NCBI GenBank assembly: GCA_030654645.1
Contig: JAURXC010000326.1
Location: 1-16,413, forward strand
Direction of reading: 5' to 3'
Source of the DNA: Deltaproteobacteria bacterium
GTDB lineage: Bacteria; Desulfobacterota; Desulfuromonadia; Geobacterales; Pseudopelobacteraceae
DNA: 16,413 nucleotides
Positions within the stretch are counted from its first letter, which is position 1, and each line of letters begins with the position of its first letter. Below are positions 6,629 to 15,344 of the stretch, in pieces. The notes below the pieces were generated by a model, which saw only the letters and a list, made by a program, of their open reading frames with translations, made no database searches and was not told the origin of the DNA. Made by a program: the position numbers and the translations under genes.

Positions 6629-6745
6629 CCACAGAGATCACAGAAGAAATGCAAACGGAAATTCATTTTACCAAATCACTTTTGGGTAACGGAGTTAATG
6701 CGGTCACAGACAGATTTTCTCTGAGAACTCTGTGTCCTCTGTGGC
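6628..6745. repeat. Inverted-repeat intergenic element with GCCACAGAG ends
   Basis: The left end GCCACAGAGATCACAGA (6628-6644) is matched by the reverse complement of the right end TCTGTGTCCTCTGTGGC (6729-6745) at 15 of 17 positions. The left end overlaps the last base of the gp25-like stop codon. The interior is AT-richer than the genes and has no convincing open reading frame. Just outside and inside the right side, ACCAAATCA (6670-6678) and TGATTTGGT (6750-6758) form a further inverted match. CCACAGAGGACACAGAG-type palindromes occur between genes in a range of deltaproteobacterial genomes as far as I recall, so this may be one such dispersed element. No terminator T-run is seen. Confidence 0.7.
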
Positions 6746-6782
6746 CAGATGATTTGGTCAATAACCGCTGAAGGTAGAAACC

Positions 6783-9700
6783 ATGGCTGAAAAAGACATC
6801 ATCAGGAACATGATCTTCCAGCCGGGCCAGAGCCAGGGCGAACGCATGCCGGTGGAGCTGGGGGTTCACCACGCCGATCTGGACGAGCATACCCCGGAAG
6901 AGCAGCTGCGCTTTACCCGCAAGCTGGCGGCTTTCATCGGTTATTTCGGCAATGACGCCGACACTCCCGAGGGAGACTGGTCCAACTTCTTTCCCGCCGA
7001 CGATGACGCCATCAAAAAAGCGCTGGAAAACGTCGCGGGCGATGCCCAGCCACATCTGGCGCTGTTTCTGGCATTTCTGGAGCTGTACCGGATTCCCCGG
7101 GAGGTTATCAACCGCATCACCGGACGCCATCTGGATTTTTACTATCGGGACGTGCTGCGGCTCGAAAAGAAGGGTGCCCTGCCGGACAGGGTCCACCTGC
7201 TGCTGGAGCTTAAAATGAACTCTCCGCCGATCATGGTCGGGCCGGAGCTGCTCTTTTCGGCCGGCAAGGATACGCTTGGCCGGGAACTGATCTACGCCGC
7301 AAGCCGTTCCACCGTGATCAACAGCGCCCGGATAGATTCGTTGCGCTCGCTGTTCGTTGATTCAAGCGGACATGGCAGGGTTCTGCGGGCGCCGATCGCC
7401 AATTCGGCCGACGGACTGGGGGGCAAACTGAGCGGTGACGAGCCCAAATGGCACGGATTCGGCCACAACGGGCTGCAGCCGGCCGAGACCGGTTTCGCCC
7501 TGGCCTCGCCGGTGCTGCGGATGCGGGAAGGGACCCGACGGGTGACTGTTACGCTGACTCTGGGCCAGCTCGACCGGGATGCCGTCAATGAAGAGACTCT
7601 CAAGGAGGCTTTCGAGGCCTTCATCACCGGCGAAAAGCAGTGGCTGGGACCGTATCCGGTTACTCCTGAGCTGGCGCTTGATACCGCCCGGAACTCCACG
7701 CTGTCACTCTCCTTCTCGATCCCCGAAAACGAAAAAGCGGTGATCGATTATGACCAGCCGGTTCATGGCTACTCCTACATCGCCGCGGCGCCGGTGGTCC
7801 AACTGCTGTTGAAGGAAAACTGCGCCACGATCGGCTACAACCAGCTGAAGCGGATCAGGCTGCTCAAGGCCGCGCTAACGGTGGACGTATCCAACATCAC
7901 GTCGCTGGCCCTGGAAAACGACCACGGCACGCTGGACCCGGGCAAGGCCTTCCTCCCCTTCGGCACCCAGCCGACCAGGGGCTCGCGCCTGATGATCGGC
8001 TGCGCCGAAGCGCTCGGCAAGAAGCTGGCCGAGCTGAAGATCAGCGTCAAGTGGAAGGATGCTCCCTCCGACTTTGCCAGCCACTACGACGGCTACGACG
8101 TGCGGGGCATTGACAACGATGCTTTCACGGCGGAAGTATCCTTCAGCGATGGCGGCAACTGGCACGTTTCAAGTCCGGGAGTTCAGCTGTTCGAATCCGC
8201 CAACGCCTCCACGGAACATCGCTTCAGCTTTTCAAACGGCAGTTCCCCGGCAGCGGCCAGCATCTCGCAGGGGATGCGCATACACGCGCTGAACAGCTCC
8301 GGCAGCCTCTGGGGGGTCAGATCAGCCGGTTCCTGGCTGCTCCGCAAACCGGTCTTCGAATCCTTCAGAAGAATGGTTCCCGAAACCCGCGCGGGATTCA
8401 TATCCTTTTCCCTGGAGCGCGACTTCCTGCACTCCGCCTATCGCAGGAAATACGTCGAAAATGTCGTCACCTTCAGCAGGAACGGCGGAACCCTGACCAT
8501 CCTGAACGAACCCTACACGCCAGCCATCCGGGGCATCTCGCTTTCCTACCGGGCCGTTTCCGACACGGTCAATATCGGCCTTGAGCGGGCCACGATCGAT
8601 GATTTCTCCAACCCGGATCTGCACTTCTTCCAGATCGCCTATTTCGGCCAGATGCGCGAGCATCGCTACCAGCGCAACCAGTTCGGCTTTTTGCGGGACA
8701 AGAACGTATACCTGCTCCCGCGCTACGGCAACCAGGGCGAACTGCTGGCCGGTTTCAGCGACCTGCGGGGCGGGGACAGCGTCAGCGTGCTGTTCCAGGC
8801 CGCCGAGGGGAGCGCCGACCCGCAGCTGCCCCGGCAGCAGGTCGGCTGGTCGGCGCTGTGCGACAACTACTGGAAACCGCTCGACCGCAGCCAGGTGCTG
8901 CTGGACACGACCAACCAACTGCTTACCAGCGGCATCATCACCTTTGTGATTCCCGCCGAAGCTACCACCACTAACACGATACTCCCCGGCGGCCGGATTT
9001 GGTTGAAAGCTGGCGTAACCGGCAACGTAGGCGCGCTCAGCCTGCTGATCGATGTGGCCGCCAACGCGCTGGAAGCCCGTTTCACGGATAACGGCAACGC
9101 CCCCCGGCAATCGTCGGCCCCGCTTGAAAAAGGCTCTATCAGCAAAATGAAAAACGGGCCGGCCGAATTAAAAACCGTCAGGCAGCCCTACGCATCGTTC
9201 GGCGGCCGCCCGCCGGAACAGGACGAGCTGTTCCATACCCGCGTGTCGGAACGGCTGCGCCACAAGAACCGCTGCATCACCCCCTGGGATTACGAACGGA
9301 TCATCCTGGAAGCCTTCCCCGGGCTGCACAGGGTCAAATGCATCCCGCATGCGACAAGCGACTGCTGGCTCAAACCGGGAAACGTGCTGATCGTGGTGGT
9401 GCCGGACCTGAGGAACAGAAACGCGGTCAACCCGCTGGAGCCCAGGGTGGATTCGGACTCGCTCGACCGCATCACCGCCCACCTCCGGCAGCGCTGCGGC
9501 ATGCAGGTCGGGGTGCAGGCCGTCAATCCACGCTACCAGAAGGTCCGCCTGGATTTCAGGGTCAGGTTCCGGACCGGTTATGAGCCCAATTTCCATTGCC
9601 GGGAGCTGGATGCCGCGCTGATCCGCTACCTGTCCCCCTGGGCATTCCAGGCCGAAAGCGGGATCTCCTTCGGCGGCACGATCCATAAATCGGTGCTGCT

Positions 9701-9863
9701 GGATTTCGTGGAGGAGCTGGAATACGTGGATTATGTCACCGATTTCAGGATGTACAGCTATCAGGGAGAAACGTCCAACATGATCGACATCAACCTGGCG
9801 CAACCGGAAACCCCCGACGCGATCCTGGTTTCGGCCGGCAGCCACAGCATCCGGGAAGTGTGA
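6783..9863 (+). CDS. Baseplate J-like wedge protein (Afp11/Pvc11-like)
   Basis: This 1026-residue protein is a large baseplate wedge of the gp6/baseplate-J type, a scaffold of the hexagonal plate around the spike. The N-terminal part includes ITGRHLDFYYRDVLRLEKK (about residues 112-130) and a strand-rich stretch PDRVHLLLELKMNSPP. The middle is a long beta-rich region, about residues 170-800, with no enzyme motif. The C-terminal J-like module at about 815-1010 has RVSERLRHKNRCITPWDYER, VLIVVVPDLRN, LRQRCGMQVGVQAVNPRYQ and FGGTIHKSVLLDFVEELEYV. The length is typical for the eCIS family. The 3' end abuts or overlaps the start of the next gene, fitting a wedge pair made together. The start ATG follows GAAGG at good spacing. 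Confidence 0.94.
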   Translation: MAEKDIIRNMIFQPGQSQGERMPVELGVHHADLDEHTPEEQLRFTRKLAAFIGYFGNDADTPEGDWSNFFPADDDAIKKALENVAGDAQPHLALFLAFLELYRIPREVINRITGRHLDFYYRDVLRLEKKGALPDRVHLLLELKMNSPPIMVGPELLFSAGKDTLGRELIYAASRSTVINSARIDSLRSLFVDSSGHGRVLRAPIANSADGLGGKLSGDEPKWHGFGHNGLQPAETGFALASPVLRMREGTRRVTVTLTLGQLDRDAVNEETLKEAFEAFITGEKQWLGPYPVTPELALDTARNSTLSLSFSIPENEKAVIDYDQPVHGYSYIAAAPVVQLLLKENCATIGYNQLKRIRLLKAALTVDVSNITSLALENDHGTLDPGKAFLPFGTQPTRGSRLMIGCAEALGKKLAELKISVKWKDAPSDFASHYDGYDVRGIDNDAFTAEVSFSDGGNWHVSSPGVQLFESANASTEHRFSFSNGSSPAAASISQGMRIHALNSSGSLWGVRSAGSWLLRKPVFESFRRMVPETRAGFISFSLERDFLHSAYRRKYVENVVTFSRNGGTLTILNEPYTPAIRGISLSYRAVSDTVNIGLERATIDDFSNPDLHFFQIAYFGQMREHRYQRNQFGFLRDKNVYLLPRYGNQGELLAGFSDLRGGDSVSVLFQAAEGSADPQLPRQQVGWSALCDNYWKPLDRSQVLLDTTNQLLTSGIITFVIPAEATTTNTILPGGRIWLKAGVTGNVGALSLLIDVAANALEARFTDNGNAPRQSSAPLEKGSISKMKNGPAELKTVRQPYASFGGRPPEQDELFHTRVSERLRHKNRCITPWDYERIILEAFPGLHRVKCIPHATSDCWLKPGNVLIVVVPDLRNRNAVNPLEPRVDSDSLDRITAHLRQRCGMQVGVQAVNPRYQKVRLDFRVRFRTGYEPNFHCRELDAALIRYLSPWAFQAESGISFGGTIHKSVLLDFVEELEYVDYVTDFRMYSYQGETSNMIDINLAQPETPDAILVSAGSHSIREV

Positions 9864-9868
9864 TAGCG

Positions 9869-12448
9869 ATGATCGCAACCATATCCAAAAAAAACAGCGC
9901 TGAAACGGCGCTGGACCACCGCCGGCTGAACGCGATCGGGCTGGGACACGTGCAGCGGCTGAGCCGACGCATCTGGACCGACTACAACGCGCATGATCCG
10001 GGCATCACAATCCTGGAACTGCTCTGCTACGCACTGACCGATCTGGGCTACCGGGCCTTCTTCCCGCTGCCGGACCTGCTGGCCAGCGCCGGCGACAACG
10101 CCCGCGAGATGGAGAAGCAGTTTTTCACTGCGCGGAAAATCCTGCCCAATCGCCCGCTGACCATGTCCGATTACCGCAAGCTGCTGATCGACATCAAGGG
10201 GGTCAGAAACGCCTGGCTGGCAACCGTAACCGAGAGCTACTACGCCGACACGGCCCGGGGGCAATTGCTGCGGGACAACCCCGGCACGCCGGAAATCCGC
10301 GAGATCCGGCTCTCCGGCCTCTACGCGGTGACGCTCGAGTATGACTCTGATAATGCCGACCAACAGCTGCAGGTTCAAAAGGAGGCCAAAGCGCTGCTGC
10401 AGGCCAACCGCAACCTGTGCGAAGATTTCATCGAATTCAGGCGGGTCGAAACCCAGCCCTTCAACCTCTGCTGCGAGCTGGAACTGGAACCGGATACCGA
10501 CCCGGCTGCAATCAAGGCCGAGGTACTGTTCCGGGTGCAGGAGTACCTGGCGCCGCCGGTCCGCAACCACACCCTGGCCGAAATGCTGGAGCGCAAGAAA
10601 GGCGACGGCAGCCGCTATACCGCCGACGAAATCTTCGACGGCCCGACGCTTTCCTGCGGCTTCATCGACGACGGGGAGCTGGCCCGGGCCGAGCTACGCA
10701 GCGAACTCCGCCTTTCCGACGTGATCGGCATCATCATGGATATCAGCGGGGTCAAGGCGGTTCGGGACATCCTGCTGCATCCGCACGGACTCCCCGGAGC
10801 GCTGGAGAACAAATGGCTGGTTCCGGTTGCGGCGGGGAAGAAGGCGCTCCTCAACCAGGACCATTCGCGGATCGTGTTTTACAAGCGCGGCATGCCGGTG
10901 ATGGCCGACAACAGCGCGGTCGAAACCCTCCTGGAGCAGTTGCGGGACGACGCCGCTGCCAGGTCCAACCTGGAATTCCCCTATGACTTCGAGATTCCCC
11001 TGGGCAGTTTCAGGGATCCGGCCTCCTACTATTCGTTCCAGAACCATTTCCCGGCCCTGTTCGGGCTGGGCGATGCCGGCCTCAGCAGCGCCGCCGACGG
11101 TCAACGCCGAGCGCAGGCCTTGCAGCTGAAAGCCTACCTGCTCTTTTTCGATCAGCTGATGGCCGATTATTTTGCCCAGCTGGGACACGTAAAAGAGCTG
11201 TTCTCCAGCGACCCGGCGCTGCGGCGCACCTACTTCCACCAGGCGGTGACCTCGTTTAGCGGGTACGAAAAGCTGTACGGCACGGACGACGCCGACATGA
11301 TCGTGAAAACGATCCAGGACTCGGTCGAGGACAAGGGGCTGCTGGCGGAGCGGCGCAACCGTTTCCTCGACCACCTGATCTCCCGTTTCGCCGAACGCTT
11401 CAACGATTTCGCCAGCATCATGTACTCCGCCTTCGGCGCCGCCCCCGAACAGATGGCCAGCCTCAAGTGCGAATTCCTGAACGACTACCCGGCCATCAGC
11501 AGCGAACGCTCGCTGGCCTGGAATTACAGCCTGAAGGAAGATGCGGACCTGTGGAACTCGGCCAACATCTCCGGGCTGGAACGGCGGCTGGCGCGACTGC
11601 TCGGTATCCGCAACATCAACCGCAGAAACCTGGGCGATATCGCCTATGACCTCTACGCCGAAATCGACGGCACCCCCGACGACGAGTTCCGCTTCCGCAT
11701 CCGGAAACGGGACAACGGCAAGATCATCCTCAGCAGCAGCACCCGCTATGCCACCGCAGCCCTGGCCCGGGACGAAATGCGTCGCGCGATCCATTCCGGG
11801 CTGCTGCCGGTCGGCTACCAGCGCAAAACGACCAGTGACGGCAGATATTACTTCAACGTGATCGACGGCGGCGAGGTGCTGGCCCGCCGCATCGAGTATT
11901 TCGCCGACGAGGCGACCATGAATGCGGCCATTGACGAAACCATGGAATACCTGCGGGTCAACTACAGCGACGAGGGGATGTACCTGGTCGAAAATATCCT
12001 GCTCAGGCCGGAAACCGGGGATGATCCGTTCTTGCCGATCTGCCCCGCATCCAGCGGCGGCGTCTGCACGGAGAACGACCCCTACAGCTACCGCATCCAC
12101 GTGATTCTGCCGGCCTACGGCAGCCGCTTCCGGTCGATGGACTTCCGCCGCTTCGCCGAAGCGGTGATCCGTAACGAGACGCCGGCCCATATCCTGCCGA
12201 AGATCTGCTGGATCGGCAAGGACGACATGGCCCGCCTGGAGAAGGATTACCGTGACTGGATCTACCTGAAAGCCGGCGCGGAGAAGTCGCGGCGCACGGA
12301 AAAACTGGCGCGTTTCATCGAAACGCTCTTCACGGTCAGGAACGTCTACCCTGCGGAGCATCTGCACCAGTGCGAAGCGGGCGATGAACAGCCGAAATTC
12401 GTGCTGGGGAGGACGGCGCTGGGGACGGAGAATGCCGAAGAATCGTAA
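9869..12448 (+). CDS. Large baseplate wedge protein (Afp12/Pvc12-like)
   Basis: This protein of about 859 residues follows the J-like gene as Afp12 follows Afp11, and is inferred to be its wedge partner. Near the N-terminus it carries DYNAHDPGITILELLCYALT (about residues 35-54), a wedge-type motif. Towards the C-terminus it has MYLVENILLRPETGDDPFL (about 703-721), then DPYSYRIHVILPAYG, FRRFAEAVIRNETPAHI and LPKICWIG, which I recognise as the recurring end pattern of these eCIS proteins. ATG 9869 is chosen because GGGAAG at 9853-9858 is suitably spaced. GTG at 9860 would overlap the previous stop by four bases and add three residues, but its ribosome site would be too close. No catalytic motif or membrane segment is visible. 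Confidence 0.88.
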   Translation: MIATISKKNSAETALDHRRLNAIGLGHVQRLSRRIWTDYNAHDPGITILELLCYALTDLGYRAFFPLPDLLASAGDNAREMEKQFFTARKILPNRPLTMSDYRKLLIDIKGVRNAWLATVTESYYADTARGQLLRDNPGTPEIREIRLSGLYAVTLEYDSDNADQQLQVQKEAKALLQANRNLCEDFIEFRRVETQPFNLCCELELEPDTDPAAIKAEVLFRVQEYLAPPVRNHTLAEMLERKKGDGSRYTADEIFDGPTLSCGFIDDGELARAELRSELRLSDVIGIIMDISGVKAVRDILLHPHGLPGALENKWLVPVAAGKKALLNQDHSRIVFYKRGMPVMADNSAVETLLEQLRDDAAARSNLEFPYDFEIPLGSFRDPASYYSFQNHFPALFGLGDAGLSSAADGQRRAQALQLKAYLLFFDQLMADYFAQLGHVKELFSSDPALRRTYFHQAVTSFSGYEKLYGTDDADMIVKTIQDSVEDKGLLAERRNRFLDHLISRFAERFNDFASIMYSAFGAAPEQMASLKCEFLNDYPAISSERSLAWNYSLKEDADLWNSANISGLERRLARLLGIRNINRRNLGDIAYDLYAEIDGTPDDEFRFRIRKRDNGKIILSSSTRYATAALARDEMRRAIHSGLLPVGYQRKTTSDGRYYFNVIDGGEVLARRIEYFADEATMNAAIDETMEYLRVNYSDEGMYLVENILLRPETGDDPFLPICPASSGGVCTENDPYSYRIHVILPAYGSRFRSMDFRRFAEAVIRNETPAHILPKICWIGKDDMARLEKDYRDWIYLKAGAEKSRRTEKLARFIETLFTVRNVYPAEHLHQCEAGDEQPKFVLGRTALGTENAEES

Positions 12449-12496
12449 CGCTGCAACTTCAGTAAACGAAGAATCTTGATTACGGGGACTTACGCC

Positions 12497-15337
12497 ATGG
12501 CACAGATATTCAGAAGTCTTGATGCAATTTCAAGCGGCTACAGCGTGTTTGAAAAAGACCAGGTGCTGACCCACGATCAGCTCAACAGTGTCGCCGACCA
12601 TCTGGACGACCAGTCGCGCCTGACCCGGACAGCTCTGCTGGGGGTCGGGATCGCCTGCGGCCTGCGAGTTTCCCGGCAGGGTGACAACATCACGCTGACC
12701 AGGGGGGTGGGGGTCACCAGCGACGGCGACCTGCTGCGGATTCCCGGCGACCTGGTCTATGACCGCTTCCGCCCGTACGACGCCACAAAGCCGGCTTATG
12801 CGCCGTTTTACGCGGGCGGTACCGTCCCCGGTGAAATGCTGCCGGTCTACGAACTGGTAGGCGCCGGAGAGAGCGGCGACAGCCGCGCCGAAGCGCTCGG
12901 CAACTTCAGCGCCAGCACCGCCGCCAGCCTGGACGACATGGTTGCGCTTCTGTACATGGAAAGTTACGTGACCGACCGGGATCTCTGTTCGGGAACCGAC
13001 TGCGACAATCTGGGGCAGGAATGCCTCAACAGCGTCCGGCTGCTGCTGATGGACAACAGCCTGATCGGCCCGCTGCGGGATAACGTCGCCACCCCGCACC
13101 AGGCCTTCAGCATGCTGGACGAGATCGTCGCCGAGCGTCCGCTCTTCACAGCGTCGGTCAATGCCCCCGGCCTGCTGGCGCAGCGCTACCGCTCGGCCTG
13201 CAACACGATTCACGGCAAACTGGCCACGGAACTGCCCAAACTGTACCGGCACTGTTCAGCGTTCCTCGGCGGGCTGTTCCCCGGCGATCCTTCCGACGCC
13301 TGGGTCGCCGCGCTGAAAGAGCTGAATGCCGCCTTCGCGGCCCAGGCTTTCGGAATGCAATACTACTACGATTTCCTGCGGGACCTGGTGGAAACCTGGA
13401 ACGACTTCCGTTGCCTGCTCACGGGCGAACGCAGCTGGTGCTGCCCCGACCCGGCCGCCTTTCCCAAGCATCTGCTGCTGGGTAACCTGGCCGGCGGCGG
13501 CGACCCGGACCAGAACCGCACGCAGTTCTATCCGTCGCCGCTGGCAAGCCGGACCGTCGAGCAGCTTGATCATGCCCGTTTCCTGGCGCAAAAGCTCGAC
13601 ACGCTGATCCGCGTGTTCCGGCTGCCGGAGCCACAGGGCGCCGCGATTCGCATCACCCCCAGCCTGTCCGGGGAACAGCCGCTGGAAGAGCGGGCCATAC
13701 CCTATTACTACCGGGTGGATTCCGGCAACCCGATCCATCGCAACTGGAACCATCGGCTCCACCGCTGCGGCATGGACAGCGGCAACTACTCCTACAACGC
13801 CACGCTGTACCGGGCCACGGGAGCCGCGGCCGCTCCGCTGGCGGCGCAGATCGGACGCTTCGGCTTCTTCCGCGTCGAAGGGCACCTGGGACAGTCGCTC
13901 AAAACCGTGACCGATGCGATTGAAAAACAGATCGTCGACTGGAATCTCCCCTTCTGGGTGCATGCGGTGATGCTGGGACCGGACCGGAGCAGGATCGTCA
14001 AAAAACCGGGCATCCGCTACACGGACCTGCACCGTTTCCATTACCTGTTGCGGCAGGACGTCAGCCACCAGCTGGGCGAAGTGGTCAATTTCAGCCAGAA
14101 CTTCAAACAGAAGGTGCATCGGGCGGTACGCGACAACCTGATCACCGACGCCCCCGATGATGAAAACGGCAAAACCCTGGAAAACATCTCCAAGGACCAG
14201 AACGCGATCGTGGCCCGCAACGCCGCCCGGGTCAGGTCCGGACTGAACCGCGGCTATTCCGGTTACAAGGCCGACAGCAGCTGGAAGCAGAACGTGGCCC
14301 CCGCCATGCAGGCCGCCGGGCAGTTCAAGTCCCGGCTGGGCGAGGTGGTGAAAACCGAGTTTGCCACTCCCTTCGACTCGCTGATCGGCAATACGCAGAT
14401 CCAGTGGCTCGACTGGCTGGACGACATCATCAAGGCCCGGGAGGAACGGGAAGACACAAAACTGCTCTTCTCGACCTTTGTCTCGCAACATCCCGGCCTG
14501 CAGCACAGCGGCGGAGTCACGAGCGGCGGCACCCTGGTGCTGGTTTACGACGAAGACCGGACCGTGGTGGCCGACTTCACGCTCCCCTACCGCTGCTCGG
14601 ATACGATCGAAGAGGAACCGGCCGAGCCGCCGCTGAAAAAACCGGGGCTGCGTCCCGGCTGGATCGTCGGCAACGGCATCAGCGTACTGCCGTCGCGCGA
14701 CAAGTTTGTACGGGACCGGCTGAACATCTTCAAGACCGACCAGCTGGAAGGGTTCGTAAAGAGCAGGCTGGACGACTTCAAGCTCGAACATGTGGATGTG
14801 CTGAAGGAAGAACTGGATCAGAACTGGAACCGGAAGTTCGATTCCCAGCAGAAGGAATATTTCGGAACCATGAAAGAATCGGTCAATCTGTTGGGCAACG
14901 CGCTGATTTCTCGCAAGGAGCTGGCGATTGCCGCCGACGCCAACCTGGCCGGTTTCTCCGACAAAGCCCTCGAACAGAAGGTGGTTGATGCCAGGGAAAA
15001 ACAGCTGGTGGCCGATTATCTGCGGAAGAAGTCCGGCCAGAGCGACCTGTCGGCCGAGAAACGCACGCTTTACGAACAACAGGCCAAAGAGGCTGAATCC
15101 GATCTGGCGCTGGCGATTACGGATGCAACCAGGTATGTGGCCGAGTCGAGAACCGACGTTTCGGTCGGCAGCGAGGGGATGTCAGCCATGCTGGAGCTGC
15201 AAAACAGCCTGCGGAGCATGACCGACGAAAAGGCCGTGGCAATGGTAACCGACGGTTTTGGCACGATAAAGAACAGTTCCAACAACAGCGGGCTGAACCT
15301 GATCATGGATTCGATGCTTGAAATCAGAAGGAGATGA
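12497..15337 (+). CDS. Large uncharacterised eCIS-associated protein with Cys clusters and helical C-terminus
   Basis: I do not recognise a named function for this 946-residue protein. Its N-terminus (MAQIFRSLDAISSGYSVFEK, DQVLTHDQLNSVADHLDDQ, LLGVGIACGLRVS, GVGVTSDGDLLRI) resembles attachment domains of baseplate-bound phage proteins and similar N-termini I recall from eCIS operons. Cysteines cluster at C164, C169 and C176 (DLCSGTDCDNLGQEC) and at C306, C315 and C316, suggesting metal or disulphide sites. The middle, about 340-720, is mixed alpha/beta. Residues of about 735-885 are charged and helical, probably coiled coil. ATG 12497 follows GGGG at 12484-12487; an in-frame TTG at 12476 would add seven residues and is less likely. 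It lies where Afp has its tail fibre (Afp13), just before the tape-measure gene. A baseplate or cage role is inferred. Confidence 0.85.
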   Translation: MAQIFRSLDAISSGYSVFEKDQVLTHDQLNSVADHLDDQSRLTRTALLGVGIACGLRVSRQGDNITLTRGVGVTSDGDLLRIPGDLVYDRFRPYDATKPAYAPFYAGGTVPGEMLPVYELVGAGESGDSRAEALGNFSASTAASLDDMVALLYMESYVTDRDLCSGTDCDNLGQECLNSVRLLLMDNSLIGPLRDNVATPHQAFSMLDEIVAERPLFTASVNAPGLLAQRYRSACNTIHGKLATELPKLYRHCSAFLGGLFPGDPSDAWVAALKELNAAFAAQAFGMQYYYDFLRDLVETWNDFRCLLTGERSWCCPDPAAFPKHLLLGNLAGGGDPDQNRTQFYPSPLASRTVEQLDHARFLAQKLDTLIRVFRLPEPQGAAIRITPSLSGEQPLEERAIPYYYRVDSGNPIHRNWNHRLHRCGMDSGNYSYNATLYRATGAAAAPLAAQIGRFGFFRVEGHLGQSLKTVTDAIEKQIVDWNLPFWVHAVMLGPDRSRIVKKPGIRYTDLHRFHYLLRQDVSHQLGEVVNFSQNFKQKVHRAVRDNLITDAPDDENGKTLENISKDQNAIVARNAARVRSGLNRGYSGYKADSSWKQNVAPAMQAAGQFKSRLGEVVKTEFATPFDSLIGNTQIQWLDWLDDIIKAREEREDTKLLFSTFVSQHPGLQHSGGVTSGGTLVLVYDEDRTVVADFTLPYRCSDTIEEEPAEPPLKKPGLRPGWIVGNGISVLPSRDKFVRDRLNIFKTDQLEGFVKSRLDDFKLEHVDVLKEELDQNWNRKFDSQQKEYFGTMKESVNLLGNALISRKELAIAADANLAGFSDKALEQKVVDAREKQLVADYLRKKSGQSDLSAEKRTLYEQQAKEAESDLALAITDATRYVAESRTDVSVGSEGMSAMLELQNSLRSMTDEKAVAMVTDGFGTIKNSSNNSGLNLIMDSMLEIRRR

Positions 15338-15344
15338 GGTCGTC

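Noticed and set aside
10694..12367. 557-residue open frame on the minus strand opposite the Afp12-like gene
   Set aside because: It mirrors a well-supported plus-strand gene and its translation is Val/Gly/Arg/Asp-rich without family features, a usual artefact in GC-rich coding sequence.
13256..15079. 607-residue open frame on the minus strand opposite the unknown 946-residue gene
   Set aside because: The plus-strand product has eCIS-like motifs, a ribosome site and operon spacing. The reverse product is compositionally biased and lacks a credible start region.
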